From: an uncultured Lachnospiraceae bacterium
GTDB lineage: Bacteria > Bacillota > Clostridia > Lachnospirales > Lachnospiraceae
Reading direction: 5' to 3'
Assembly (NCBI GenBank): GCA_951801955.1
Contig: CATOOV010000013.1
Location: forward strand, 1-62,041
DNA: 62,041 nt
Shown here: piece after piece, positions 1 through 6,998 of the stretch
How the letters are laid out: every line of letters starts with the position of its first letter
Numbering within the stretch: the first letter of the stretch is position 1
Made by a program: the position numbers and the translations under genes
Notes under the pieces: generated by a model
Seen by the model: the letters and a program-made list of their open reading frames with translations, nothing else
What the model was told of the DNA's origin: nothing
Database searches by the model: none

Positions 1-52
1 TCTCCTGACGTATATCCTCGATATACTCCATCCACTGTAATAATTCCTCCAT
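1..52 (-). CDS. Partial CDS, possible ISAs1-like transposase N-terminus
   Basis: An ATG at 52 opens a frame running off the left edge, reading MEELLQWMEYIEDIRQE. The piece resembles the start of ISAs1-family transposases, which carry an EDxRQE-like stretch before the DDE domain. That resemblance is from memory and rests on 17 residues. The Shine-Dalgarno support is weak (GGGG about 10 bases upstream). It lies downstream of citrate synthase behind a strong hairpin. It could equally be an unrelated small protein. Confidence 0.3.
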   Translation of the reverse strand, partial: MEELLQWMEYIEDIRQE

Positions 53-55
53 ACA

Positions 56-96
56 ACACGCCCCTTTTCTTTTATTCTATCAGAAAAGGGGCGTGT
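56..96. terminator. 15-bp perfect hairpin after citrate synthase
   Basis: Arms at 56-70 and 82-96 are perfect reverse complements (ACACGCCCCTTTTCT and its partner) around an 11-base loop. It lies 31 bases past the citrate synthase stop, so it probably ends that transcript. There is no clear T-run outside the stem on either strand, so it may act as an insulator or mRNA 3' end rather than a classical intrinsic terminator. Confidence 0.55.
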
Positions 97-127
97 TCAC
101 AATTTATTTACTCATGCGTTTGTCCTG

Positions 128-1465
128 CTACTCTTTTTCTTCCATGACACTCATATAAGCAGGACGAATGATCTTATTCATTCCAATCAATTCCTCCATA
201 CGGTGCGCACTCCAGCCCACAATCCTGGCAATGGCAAAAATCGCCGTATACAATTCCTGGGGAATCCCCAGCATATCATACACAAAACCGCTGTAAAAAT
301 CTACATTGGGGCTTACGCCTTTAAAGATTTTTCGCTTTCCAGCAATCAATTTCGGTGCCAGCTCCTCAATGCTGTTATACAAAAGCATATCTTCTTCACG
401 CTCTTTTGCGACTGCTAACTTCTCCACATATTTTTTAAAGACCCGTTCTCTGGGGTCAGACAACGAATAGACCGCATGTCCCATTCCATAAATCAATCCC
501 TTGTGGTCAAAAACCTCCCCCGCAAGAATCTTTGCAAGGTATGCTTCGATTTCTTCTTTATCATGGACATCCTTAATATTTGCCCGAATATTCTCCATCA
601 TCTCCATTACTTTAATATTTGCCCCGCCATGCTTTGGCCCTTTTAAAGAAGACATTGCCGCCGCTATGGAAGAATAAGTATCAGAGCCAGAAGACGTAAC
701 TACCCTTGTAGTAAAAGTAGAATTATTGCCCCCGCCATGCTCCATATGAAGGATTAACGCCACATCCAATACCTTTGCCTCCAATTCACTGTAACGCTTA
801 TCTGGTCTGAGCATCATCAATAAATTCTCGGCTGCTGAAAGATTAGCTTCCGGTCTATGGATATACATACTGTCATTATTTTCATAATGGTTGTACGCAT
901 GATAAGCATATACGGCAAGCATTGGAAAAACACTAACTAACTGTATGCACTGCCTCAAACTGTTGGTAATAACTTCTGAAGAACCCAAATTATTGTCATA
1001 GGAACCCAATGTCAAAATACTCCTAGTCATGGAATTCATAATATCCCTGGTAGGCGCTTTCATAATCACATCCCTAGTAAAATTTGTAGGAAGTGTCCGG
1101 CTCTGTGCCATAATCTTACAGAATTCTTTCAATTCTTCCGGCTTGGGCATTTCCCCAAACAAGAGAAGGTATGCAATCTTTTCGAAACCATATCCATTCA
1201 CACCAATGCGCTTCACCAAATTCTGAACATTATATCCCCTGTACCAAAGCTGGCCATCACAAGGAGTTTTTACCCCGTCTATATCCTGAAAAGATACAAT
1301 CTTAGAAATGGTAGTAAGCCCCGTGAGGACCCCCTTCCCATTCATATCACGCAAGCCCCGGTTTACTCCGTACTCTTCAAACAATTTATCTGAAATACTG
1401 TCATTTTTCCTGCAGACTGCTTCCTGTTGTATGGCATAATTCATTAATTTATCTTTAATCCGCAT
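128..1465 (-). CDS. gltA: Citrate synthase
   Basis: Condenses acetyl-CoA and oxaloacetate to citrate in the cytoplasm; in an anaerobe this feeds the oxidative branch toward 2-oxoglutarate and glutamate. The 445-residue protein has the family triad: His in GPKHGGAN (about 279), His in GMGHAVY (330) and Asp in NVDFYSG (about 392), plus the late RIVGWSAHRMEE segment. There is an N-terminal extension of about 40 residues compared with short bacterial forms. The start is supported by AGGAGG six bases upstream. The marR-type gene lies 112 bp upstream in the same orientation and may control it. 2-methylcitrate synthase activity cannot be excluded from sequence. Confidence 0.93.
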   Translation of the reverse strand: MRIKDKLMNYAIQQEAVCRKNDSISDKLFEEYGVNRGLRDMNGKGVLTGLTTISKIVSFQDIDGVKTPCDGQLWYRGYNVQNLVKRIGVNGYGFEKIAYLLLFGEMPKPEELKEFCKIMAQSRTLPTNFTRDVIMKAPTRDIMNSMTRSILTLGSYDNNLGSSEVITNSLRQCIQLVSVFPMLAVYAYHAYNHYENNDSMYIHRPEANLSAAENLLMMLRPDKRYSELEAKVLDVALILHMEHGGGNNSTFTTRVVTSSGSDTYSSIAAAMSSLKGPKHGGANIKVMEMMENIRANIKDVHDKEEIEAYLAKILAGEVFDHKGLIYGMGHAVYSLSDPRERVFKKYVEKLAVAKEREEDMLLYNSIEELAPKLIAGKRKIFKGVSPNVDFYSGFVYDMLGIPQELYTAIFAIARIVGWSAHRMEELIGMNKIIRPAYMSVMEEKE

Positions 1466-1577
1466 ATATTACCTCCTGTCACCCATCTAAACTATTTTTA
1501 AAAGAACGTACCTTTACACTAGGACGTCCACTCCACACGAACTTCGTCTGCTTCTCGAATATCCTGGCTGTCATTCC

Positions 1578-2030
1578 TCATAATGAGGTCCCTATATTTT
1601 CCAGTGCTTCTTTGATGTTCTCATTGACCTTCTGTGACACTTGGAATAAAACATCCCGTTCTTCCTTTGTGACCCCCTTTAAGATAATGTTATACATCTG
1701 CATCCGAAGTGTGGTAATCTCAGCCACAATCTTCTCTGCTTTCTCTGTCAGCATAATGTGCATACATCGCCGGTCCCCCTGATCCTGCACAATATATATT
1801 AATTGTTGTTTCACCATGCGTCCCACAGATTGAGAAATGTGCCCCTTATTAAACAAATTGAGATCACTGATGTCCTTTGAAGTATTATGCTCCCCTGACT
1901 TCGAAAGAAAATATAGAATGTCAATATCTACTTTCCTGAGATTGTATTCTCTGCGTAAATCCTCAATTTTTCGGTTGTATAGCTTCTGAAACTGAGTACC
2001 CTGCAAAAGACCTTCCAACATCCAGTCCAT
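1578..2030 (-). CDS. MarR-family transcriptional regulator
   Basis: A 150-residue winged-helix DNA-binding protein. The region VDIDILYFLSKSGEHNTSKDI followed by LFNKGHISQSVGRMVKQQLI is the helix-turn-helix, and the wing follows (IVQDQGDRRCMHIMLT); terminal helices form the dimer interface. I place the start at 2030 (MDWMLEGLL) because GAGGTGGG lies just upstream, although the frame stays open to 2084. That longer start would translate part of a large palindrome. The ligand is unknown. The palindrome at 2061-2099 suggests autoregulation, and citrate synthase downstream is the nearest possible target. Confidence 0.85.
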   Translation of the reverse strand: MDWMLEGLLQGTQFQKLYNRKIEDLRREYNLRKVDIDILYFLSKSGEHNTSKDISDLNLFNKGHISQSVGRMVKQQLIYIVQDQGDRRCMHIMLTEKAEKIVAEITTLRMQMYNIILKGVTKEERDVLFQVSQKVNENIKEALENIGTSL

Positions 2031-2060
2031 CGGTCCCACCTCATAGTTTAATTTTAAACC

Positions 2061-2099
2061 AATATACCACTTGTTCTGTCTCAAATCAAGTGGTATATT
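2061..2099. promoter_or_regulatory. 13-bp perfect inverted repeat upstream of marR
   Basis: Arms AATATACCACTTG (2061-2073) and its exact reverse complement (2087-2099) are separated by 13 bases, and the near arm ends 31 bases before the chosen marR start. MarR dimers bind palindromes that often overlap their own promoter, so this is a candidate operator. A transcript hairpin is the alternative reading. Confidence 0.6.
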
Positions 2100-2374
2100 T
2101 TAAAAAAAAGAAATTTCATAAATTTTATCTCAGTGGGAATGCAATATCAAATGCAACAAATTCAAGCACTGTCATGAAAAAAGCAGTTGAAAATACTCTA
2201 AATTTATAAAAAGCAGGATTAACTTTTATAGTGGCTATTTGATATTTACCAATAGATTTTATGGTATGGCTTTTATCAAACTTTATAGAACGCTGTAAGT
2301 GCCTGTTTATGGGCATTTCCGGCGTTTCTTCTTTTTATCCTGTCGCGCCAAAAACCGTAAAACCACGGAAAAAC

Positions 2375-2412
2375 GGTGTCAAAAATGGTGTCTGTTTCTA
2401 TGCTGTGTGTCA
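2375..2412. repeat. Left cluster of TGTCA arm-type motifs
   Basis: GGTGTCA at 2375, GGTGTCT at 2387 (12-bp spacing) and TGTGTCA at 2406. These are the same heptamer and near-variants that form the array before the integrase (4354-4510) and recur just after it (5831-5869). Integrases with an N-terminal arm-binding domain use such sites at both ends of an element, so this cluster may mark the left end of the integrated unit. Confidence 0.5.
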
Positions 2413-2455
2413 GGAATTTTAGCAAGAATAATTTCCCCGGATTCTAAAAATACAG

Positions 2456-2484
2456 TTGATTTTCAGATACAGAAATGTTATATT
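2456..2484 (+). promoter_or_regulatory. Promoter of antisense RNA
   Basis: TTGATT (2456-2461), a 17-bp spacer and TATATT (2479-2484) make a near-consensus housekeeping promoter pointing at the toxin gene 3' end. No protein gene follows in this direction, only a short RNA-sized stretch ending in a terminator. Confidence 0.65.
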
Positions 2485-2490
2485 ATAGAA

Positions 2491-2580
2491 AAGGAGCAAC
2501 CGCCCACAAGCGTGGTTAGCCTCCATAAATAAGCCTAAAGCCTACCTAGACCGCCAAGTACAAGGTAGGCTTGTTTATTT
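2491..2580 (+). ncRNA. Candidate antisense RNA antitoxin
   Basis: A roughly 90-nt transcript is predicted from the promoter at 2456-2484 to the terminator at 2538-2572. It converges on and overlaps the 3' end of the toxin mRNA made from the other strand, the arrangement of TxpA/RatA and Fst type I modules. It also carries TTAGCCTCC, which could pair with the toxin's GGGAGG ribosome site. Ends are estimated from promoter and hairpin positions. Confidence 0.55.
2538..2572. terminator. Shared bidirectional terminator of toxin and antisense RNA
   Basis: A 9-bp perfect stem (AAGCCTACC at 2538-2546 with its complement at 2564-2572) is followed on the plus strand by TGTTTATTTT. The minus side is less T-rich. 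It lies directly beyond the toxin stop, so both convergent RNAs can end here. Confidence 0.65.
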
Positions 2581-2670
2581 TCGCTTGTTATTCCTATCTA
2601 TGTAGGAAAGCAACGCAATAAGAAAATTACCGCCCAAAAATAACAGGGTTAAAATCTGGTATGTATTCAT
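2575..2670 (-). CDS. Holin-like type I toxin peptide (31 aa)
   Basis: A 31-residue peptide starting MNTYQILTLLFLGG: a short polar start, one hydrophobic helix of about 18 residues, then a charged tail (DRNNKRK). This is the pattern of the putative holin-like toxins (Fst/TxpA/Bsr-type) that insert in the membrane. A strong AGGGAGGTGG site precedes the ATG. The site can be sequestered by CCTCCC in its own leader (2701-2706 against 2679-2684). With its own promoter (2742-2770) and a convergent antisense RNA, this reads as a complete type I toxin-antitoxin module, probably stabilising the element that carries it. Confidence 0.75.
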   Translation of the reverse strand: MNTYQILTLLFLGGNFLIALLSYIDRNNKRK

Positions 2671-2741
2671 ACGCGCCACCTCCCTTCTTCTGTGAAGTTA
2701 GGGAGGCTCACCACCTTGTAACACGTCTGCTCCTAAAGAAG

Positions 2742-2770
2742 ATTATAGCATACAAAAAATTATCCGGCAA
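2742..2770 (-). promoter_or_regulatory. Toxin promoter
   Basis: On the minus strand TTGCCG (2765-2770), 17-bp spacer, TATAAT (2742-2747). The predicted start near 2735 gives a 65-nt leader in which CCTCCC (2701-2706) can pair with the toxin ribosome site, as in Fst leaders. Confidence 0.75.
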
Positions 2771-3089
2771 TCTGTTTTTCCAGCCCAGCCGGACACAAAA
2801 GAGCCAATGAGCCTGTCAACCCCTTTACCGTAGACACTTGCAAGGCAAGTGGGGGTTTACAGAGCGGATTCCCGCCAGAAATGCCCCAATCATGGGAAAA
2901 GGGATGTTCCAAATGCACTTTATTGGAACATCCCTTGGTTATAATAAATCTTTTCCGTTTATTGTTTCCGTGGTGAAAGAGGAAAGCTGTCTGTTTATGT
3001 GGGCTTTTATAGCTGTTATGCAAAAAATACCCTGCTGATTTTCCATGCCTGCATAAGATAACGCCATGACAGCTTCCAAAAAATAGAAC
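2771..3089. other. Gene-free stretch with a perfect 12-bp hairpin
   Basis: I see no convincing gene here. Small frames exist on both strands but lack ribosome sites and overlap a perfect inverted repeat (2901-2912 with 2923-2934, GGGATGTTCCAA arms, 10-base loop). On the minus strand this hairpin is followed by TTTT, so it could be a terminator for an unknown transcript. A smaller palindrome, CACTTG/CAAGTG, lies near 2836-2852. Confidence 0.5.
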
Positions 3090-3125
3090 AGGGTATGCAT
3101 AAACCGGGACAGTCCTGCATACCCT
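3090..3125 (-). terminator. Terminator of secreted protein gene
   Basis: A 10-bp perfect stem (AGGGTATGCA at 3090-3099 with 3116-3125). On the minus strand it is followed by GTTCTATTTTTT. It lies 18 bases past the stop of the secreted-protein gene. Confidence 0.8.
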
Positions 3126-3143
3126 AGAGTAAAGAGTAGGTTA

Positions 3144-3821
3144 TTAATTACTTGTACCTGTTACCGCCCAAGTTTTATAACTACCATGATTACCATATTT
3201 ATTATAAATTGCTAATAAGTCCTCTGCTGAAATAGGCTTAGAGCCAATACCAAACTGTTCATTTATTTTTTCTCTTTCCTCCTGAACATGAATAGAATAT
3301 AACTTCATTAGCTTCTCATAACCGTTTGTACCGCTCCATTTCTTGCCACAACAACATTGAAGATAGTAGGTTGTTTTAGTCTGCCCAGCCTTACCAGTGA
3401 CTTTAACCAATTTAGCCCAGTTACTTTTGCCGTCAAACCTTACTGTCATGTAAGCGTTCTTATAAGAATTAAGCTTCTTGCTATTGATTGTAAAGGTGTA
3501 CTGGTTCTTACCCTTCTTTGTGACCTTTGCCTGTGCCTTAACAGCTTCAAACTTTTTGCTGTTCTTGGTAGAGCCGTAAGCCACAGTGATTTTCTTGACT
3601 TTTCCCAGCTTTTTCACTTTGTTGGCAGGTACGCTGACCGTTACGTTTACCTTACTGCCAGCCCTTTTTGCTGACTTGACAGTCGGCGTTATCTTGCTGG
3701 TTTTCTTATTGATGAACGCTGTCCCTTTCGCTTCTGCTGTGACGCTGGCTGTCTGGATGCCCCCAAACACGACTGCAACCGCAATGGCTGTCACTACAAT
3801 CCTCTTGGCAATCCCTTTCAT
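3144..3821 (-). CDS. Secreted hypothetical protein, Lys-rich with CCCG motif
   Basis: Not a family I recognise. From MKGIAKR the 225-residue product has a typical signal peptide (hydrophobic VVTAIAVAVVFGGI, cleavage probable after a TAEA-type site). A basic beta-rich middle follows (VNVTVSVPANKVKKLGKVKKITVAYG), resembling the Lys-rich extracellular repeats of clostridial surface proteins. A late YYLQCCCGKKW cluster and a charged helical tail complete it. The frame is open to 3902, but the promoter at 3930-3958 with GGAGGG just upstream favours a start at 3821 (ATG) or 3827 (GTG, better spacing). It is monocistronic, with its own promoter and terminator, inside the candidate integrative element, so it is probably cargo. 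Confidence 0.75.
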   Translation of the reverse strand: MKGIAKRIVVTAIAVAVVFGGIQTASVTAEAKGTAFINKKTSKITPTVKSAKRAGSKVNVTVSVPANKVKKLGKVKKITVAYGSTKNSKKFEAVKAQAKVTKKGKNQYTFTINSKKLNSYKNAYMTVRFDGKSNWAKLVKVTGKAGQTKTTYYLQCCCGKKWSGTNGYEKLMKLYSIHVQEEREKINEQFGIGSKPISAEDLLAIYNKYGNHGSYKTWAVTGTSN

Positions 3822-3929
3822 TTTCACATAAATCCCTCCATCCTTTTTCATCTGTGCCATGCCGGATACCCACCCATATCTTTTATCATATGCGCCCGGC
3901 ATTTTTCTGTGCCCACTTCTATGCCTAAA

Positions 3930-3958
3930 ATTATAAGACTTAGTAAATGGTTTGTCAA
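3930..3958 (-). promoter_or_regulatory. Full-consensus sigma-A promoter
   Basis: On the minus strand TTGACA (3953-3958), exactly 17 bp, TATAAT (3930-3935): a perfect consensus promoter. Its predicted start near 3923 gives a leader of about 100 bases for the secreted protein gene. Confidence 0.9.
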
Positions 3959-4353
3959 TTTATATTTTCGGCACCCTTCGACAAATTTTATCCGTCCAAG
4001 TCTGGGGGATGTATGACGCCGTGCGCCCTCCATCAACAGGCGCGGAACTGGCAGGGGCGCATGAAGGCGCGCCGCGCCGGAATGCGTTCCTGCCAGCGGA
4101 GCGGGTGGGGATGGGAGGGGAACACCGCCATGCGTTTTCCGGGGCTAGTATTACCCCGGAAAATGAACAAAACAAAAAACAGCCACAAAAGCCCGGAAAA
4201 CAGCGGTTTACAGACTACAGAACCTGTGCGCCCCAAACTGCACAAAACGCACACTGCCACTGTTTGGAAAATCAGGGGGACAGGCACATTACGCTATGGC
4301 ATAGCATAAACCAGTAAAATATATAGGCAACATTTCAATCCTGACATTAGTAT
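3959..4353. other. Gene-free stretch before the integrase array
   Basis: Several overlapping frames exist on both strands, but none has a ribosome site and they use a locally GC-rich segment (about 4010-4150) unlike neighbouring genes. I see no gene. The segment may be part of the element's control or attachment region. Confidence 0.5.
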
Positions 4354-4510
4354 TGACACCACCTCTGACACCATTCTGACACCACCTCTGACACCATTCT
4401 GACACCAATTTTGACACCAACACTGACACCAATCCCTGTCTGCTTCTGGTGTCAAAATTCCCAACCGTTGACACCATTCTTTTGTGTCAAAACCTCTCAT
4501 TCCTGACACC
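4354..4510. repeat. Phased TGACACC array (integrase arm-type sites)
   Basis: Seven direct TGACACC heptamers start at 4354, 4366, 4377, 4389, 4400, 4412 and 4424, a strict 11-12 bp period. More follow: GGTGTCA at 4448, TGACACC at 4469 and 4504, and a variant TGTGTCA at 4483. The array lies directly upstream of the integrase, with matching sites after the gene and near 2.4 kb. This fits arm-type binding sites for the integrase or an excision factor; the periodicity would put each site on nearly the same helix face. Confidence 0.75.
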
Positions 4511-4614
4511 AGTTTTTATGTCAAATTAATTTATATTCCCCCAGCTTTATGGTATCATAAAAGCATATAAAAGCCATGCCATAAAAGACCGGGGAAAAGA
4601 AAGGATGGTATTTT

Positions 4615-5808
4615 ATGGCAAACAGGAAAGACAGCAGGAACAGGGTATTGAGGAATGGGGAAACGGAACGGAAAGACGGTCGCTATATGTACCGCTACAC
4701 CGATAAGAAAACCGGGCAGAGGAAAACCATCTACGCAAGGGACTTGGCTGAACTCCGGGAAAAGGAAAAATCCGTTTTATCTGACGTGGAAGACAATATC
4801 AGGACTGGCGGGAACGTAAAAAGCCTGACGGTCAACGACTTATTCTGGCATTACCTTGAAACCAAGGAAATATCAGGATCCACGAAAGTAAACTACTGCT
4901 CCACATGGAAGAACAACGCGGAGGGTTCCATAGGGCGGTACAAAGTCGTGCAGGTTCTTCCATCCGACATAAAGAAACTGTATTCCGGCTTATCACAGAA
5001 GGGGCTTGCAAAAAGCAGTATCAAGCGCGTACACAACCTCCTTCACCCTGTCCTTGAAATGGCTGTTGACGACGACATCATACGCCGTAACCCGGTAAAA
5101 TCCGTATGGGGCGATTATGGGCGCGAACCAGAGGAAAAGAAAGCCTTAACGGTTGCACAGCAGAAACAGCTAATGGAATTTGTAAAATCAGACACTATAT
5201 ACAACGCTTACTGCCCTATGCTTACGGTAATGCTCGGCACTGGCGTAAGGTGTGGGGAACTGGTAGGGCTTACATGGGATGACGTGGACATGGGGAAGAA
5301 AGAAATCCATATCCGGCGGACGCTGGTCTACAAAGACTATGGGGACGGTTTAAGGCTCCATGTAAGCACCCCAAAGACAAAATCCGGCATACGGACAATC
5401 CCAATGTCTGACAGCGTATATAACGCCTTTGCACGGCAGAAAGAACTTAACTCCCTGCTGGGGAAAGACAAAAACAAATTTGAAGTTGAGGGATTGCAGG
5501 GCTTCGTTTTCATCACAAGGAACGGCAGACCGCTTTTAATGTGTTCCGTGAACAAAGTGCTGTCAAATATCGTAAAGGCGGTAAACGCACAGGGGCAGGA
5601 AGAAAGATTCCCGGACATTTCAGCCCACACCATGAGGCACACATTCTGTACCCGGATGGCAGAGAACGGGATGGACATAAAGGTACTGCAATACCTGATG
5701 GGGCACGCAAACATTAACATCACAATGCAGGTGTATAACCATATCGCTGACAGTTCCCGGATTGAAAATGAGCTTGCCCGGATAAACGCTTTAGCGGTGG
5801 ATTTCTGA
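4615..5808 (+). CDS. Tn916-type tyrosine integrase
   Basis: Catalyses site-specific integration and excision. The 397-residue protein has an AP2-like arm-binding N-terminus (RDGRYMYRYTDKKTGQRKTIYA-like stretch, residues 20-55), a SAM-like core-binding domain (about 65-165) and a catalytic domain. The catalytic arginine is in TGVRCGELVGLTWDDV, HxxR in SAHTMRHTF, the second His in MGHANI and the nucleophilic Tyr in MQVYNHI. Start support: AAAGGA nine bases upstream. No excisionase, relaxase or replication gene lies beside it, so the unit is either a minimal element or a remnant. TGACACC sites flank the gene on both sides. Confidence 0.93.
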   Translation: MANRKDSRNRVLRNGETERKDGRYMYRYTDKKTGQRKTIYARDLAELREKEKSVLSDVEDNIRTGGNVKSLTVNDLFWHYLETKEISGSTKVNYCSTWKNNAEGSIGRYKVVQVLPSDIKKLYSGLSQKGLAKSSIKRVHNLLHPVLEMAVDDDIIRRNPVKSVWGDYGREPEEKKALTVAQQKQLMEFVKSDTIYNAYCPMLTVMLGTGVRCGELVGLTWDDVDMGKKEIHIRRTLVYKDYGDGLRLHVSTPKTKSGIRTIPMSDSVYNAFARQKELNSLLGKDKNKFEVEGLQGFVFITRNGRPLLMCSVNKVLSNIVKAVNAQGQEERFPDISAHTMRHTFCTRMAENGMDIKVLQYLMGHANINITMQVYNHIADSSRIENELARINALAVDF

Positions 5809-5830
5809 TATTACTCAAAGAAATGAAAAT

Positions 5831-5869
5831 GGTGTCAATCGTGTGTCAAACCACAAAAACCCTGACACC
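5831..5869. repeat. Right cluster of arm-type motifs after int
   Basis: GGTGTCA at 5831, TGTGTCA at 5842 and TGACACC at 5863, within 61 bases of the integrase stop. The first two match the GGTGTCA/TGTGTCA pair near 2.4 kb in sequence and orientation. Confidence 0.6.
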
Positions 5870-5879
5870 GGAAAACCCC

Positions 5880-5904
5880 GAAAGCCCAGTAAAGAAAGGC
5901 TTTC
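5880..5904. terminator. Hairpin after integrase
   Basis: GAAAGCC (5880-5886) and GGCTTTC (5898-5904) form a 7-bp stem with an 11-base loop. No T-run follows. It could end the integrase transcript or be part of the right attachment region. A loosely similar hairpin (around AAGTGCC/GGGCATT) lies near 2300-2325. Confidence 0.4.
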
Positions 5905-6098
5905 ACGAACCTAATAACACTAAAATGTATAACCCCCCATAGGAATTATGTTTAATCCATGGACTTATCCTTGGTCTATATGGATAGTTTATACAATTTA
6001 TAGATTTGTTGCAAAATAGATAAACGGGTGTTTTTCAAAGGTTAGCAGGTAATTACATTAAATAATTAATAATTATTGCTGTTATGGAGGATAAGCTG
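5905..6098. other. AT-rich upstream region of orphan gene
   Basis: No gene or clear promoter pair is seen. The stretch is AT-rich and ends with GGAGG, the ribosome site of the next gene. It probably holds the right junction of the candidate integrative element and the orphan gene's promoter. Confidence 0.4.
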
Positions 6099-6575
6099 AT
6101 GATAATTTCAGAAAAAATTTTAGCTATAGATTGGTGTAATTTTGAAACCGCTTATGGCAATGCAGCAAAGGACAATCCTTGTTACGTGCCAGATGGGGAT
6201 AATTGTAAATATATTCCCAATATCGCCCAATTATTATTAGATCTATTTTCAAACAATAGGAAAATAGCGTTGGAAGCAAGCAATCATTTATGGTGCTGTC
6301 TGTGCCATCAACATTCATTTGTGTCGTCAGCGGCACTGCCAGCTTATGATATTTTATTTTACGGGCTGCAAAATTTAGATAATGAATTACAGGTTGAAAT
6401 ATTAGATATTATCATGGGTTTTACCCTTTGCTTGCCAAAAGGCGCTTTAGAAACGTCATGGCAGGGACAACTTAGGGCAAAACTAGAAAAGGATAAATAT
6501 TATTATGAAATGCTCACGTCACACACAAATGAAGATATTGCTGTTTTTGCCCAAAATATAGTTGAAGAATTGTAG
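6099..6575 (+). CDS. Hypothetical protein, HEAT-like helical (158 aa)
   Basis: Not a family I recognise. The product is soluble and helical, with a run resembling HEAT-type repeats (NIAQLLLDLFSNNRKIALEASNHLW, then AYDILFYGLQNLDNELQVEILDIIMGF), which suggests a protein-binding scaffold. Such small helical proteins often serve as immunity proteins of contact toxins, but no toxin is adjacent, so that is only a guess. I chose 6099 rather than 6084 because GGAGG lies eight bases before that ATG. It is monocistronic at the right edge of the integrase region, so acquisition with the element is possible. Confidence 0.7.
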   Translation: MIISEKILAIDWCNFETAYGNAAKDNPCYVPDGDNCKYIPNIAQLLLDLFSNNRKIALEASNHLWCCLCHQHSFVSSAALPAYDILFYGLQNLDNELQVEILDIIMGFTLCLPKGALETSWQGQLRAKLEKDKYYYEMLTSHTNEDIAVFAQNIVEEL

Positions 6576-6668
6576 TTGTTTACGCAATTATTTGATAAAG
6601 GGGAAAATCCGGCGGTAACACGATAGTTTGTCAGCTTTCTGACATAGAGGGATACCCTTTGGGTGCGC

Positions 6669-6780
6669 TTCCATGGCGCTGAAATGCATTTCTTAGCTTT
6701 TGTATGAGAAACTATTTACTCTGAAACTTTTTGCATTGTATATGAAATTTATACAATGATTGAGTTTCGCAATTTCCTAT
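6669..6780. repeat. Family C repeat, half copy
   Basis: This matches, in reverse complement, the left half of the complete family C element at 55096-55378: shared blocks include AAATGCATTTCTTAGC, ATTGTATATGAAATTT and the terminal GTTTCGCAATT(T/A)CCTA. Only one half is present, so this is a truncated copy. Confidence 0.65.
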
Positions 6781-6818
6781 CCCATTTGTAGGGGAAAGGA
6801 GAAAAAACTTAATTTGCA

Positions 6819-6872
6819 GTTCAAGAATGCCATCGGCATTCTTGCTGAGGGGTGCGGGGAGGCTTTGCTGAC
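6819..6872. repeat. Family B repeat, tail fragment
   Basis: The block from GTTCAAGAATGCC to TTTGCTGAC is the reverse complement of the tail of the B copies at 17536-17713 and 43659-43760. The terminal hairpin is AAGAATGCC/GGCATTCTT here but AAGAACGCC/GGCGTTCTT in the 43-kb copy: both arms changed together. Confidence 0.65.
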
Positions 6873-6989
6873 ATACACAAGGGGATGGCAGACAGGGGGC
6901 AAAATGCCGAGGTAAAGGCTGTTGCCGATTTACTGGACGATTTGCTCACCACGGATCCCCAAGGGCACCCATATTGCCCTTGGGGATAA
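6869..6989 (+). pseudogene. Possible gene remnant before terminator
   Basis: An open frame reads ADIHKGMADRGQNAEVKAV and continues for 20 more residues to a TAA within the terminator's 3' flank. It has a protein-like composition (an amphipathic DLLDDLL stretch) and a terminator directly behind it, but no adequate start. It could be the 3' scrap of a lost gene or chance. I do not recognise a family. Confidence 0.2.
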
Positions 6990-6998
6990 ATTTATTTT
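6955..6998 (+). terminator. Strong hairpin terminator
   Basis: A 13-bp perfect stem (ATCCCCAAGGGCA at 6955-6967 with 6975-6987), 7-base loop, then AAATTTATTTT on the plus strand. It separates plus-strand transcription from the convergent MmcQ gene and could serve both directions. Confidence 0.7.

Noticed and set aside
2760..3038. Frames of 87 (minus) and 66 (plus) codons
   Set aside because: They share the same DNA, cross a perfect hairpin and the toxin -35 region, and have no ribosome sites.
3947..4317. Overlapping frames of 71-121 codons before the integrase
   Set aside because: They overlap each other on both strands, lack ribosome sites and have unnatural composition.
4354..4510. A CRISPR-like or iteron origin array
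   Set aside because: Repeat units are 7 bases with 4-5-base gaps, far too short for CRISPR, and no replication initiator gene is present. Position by an arm-binding integrase explains it better.
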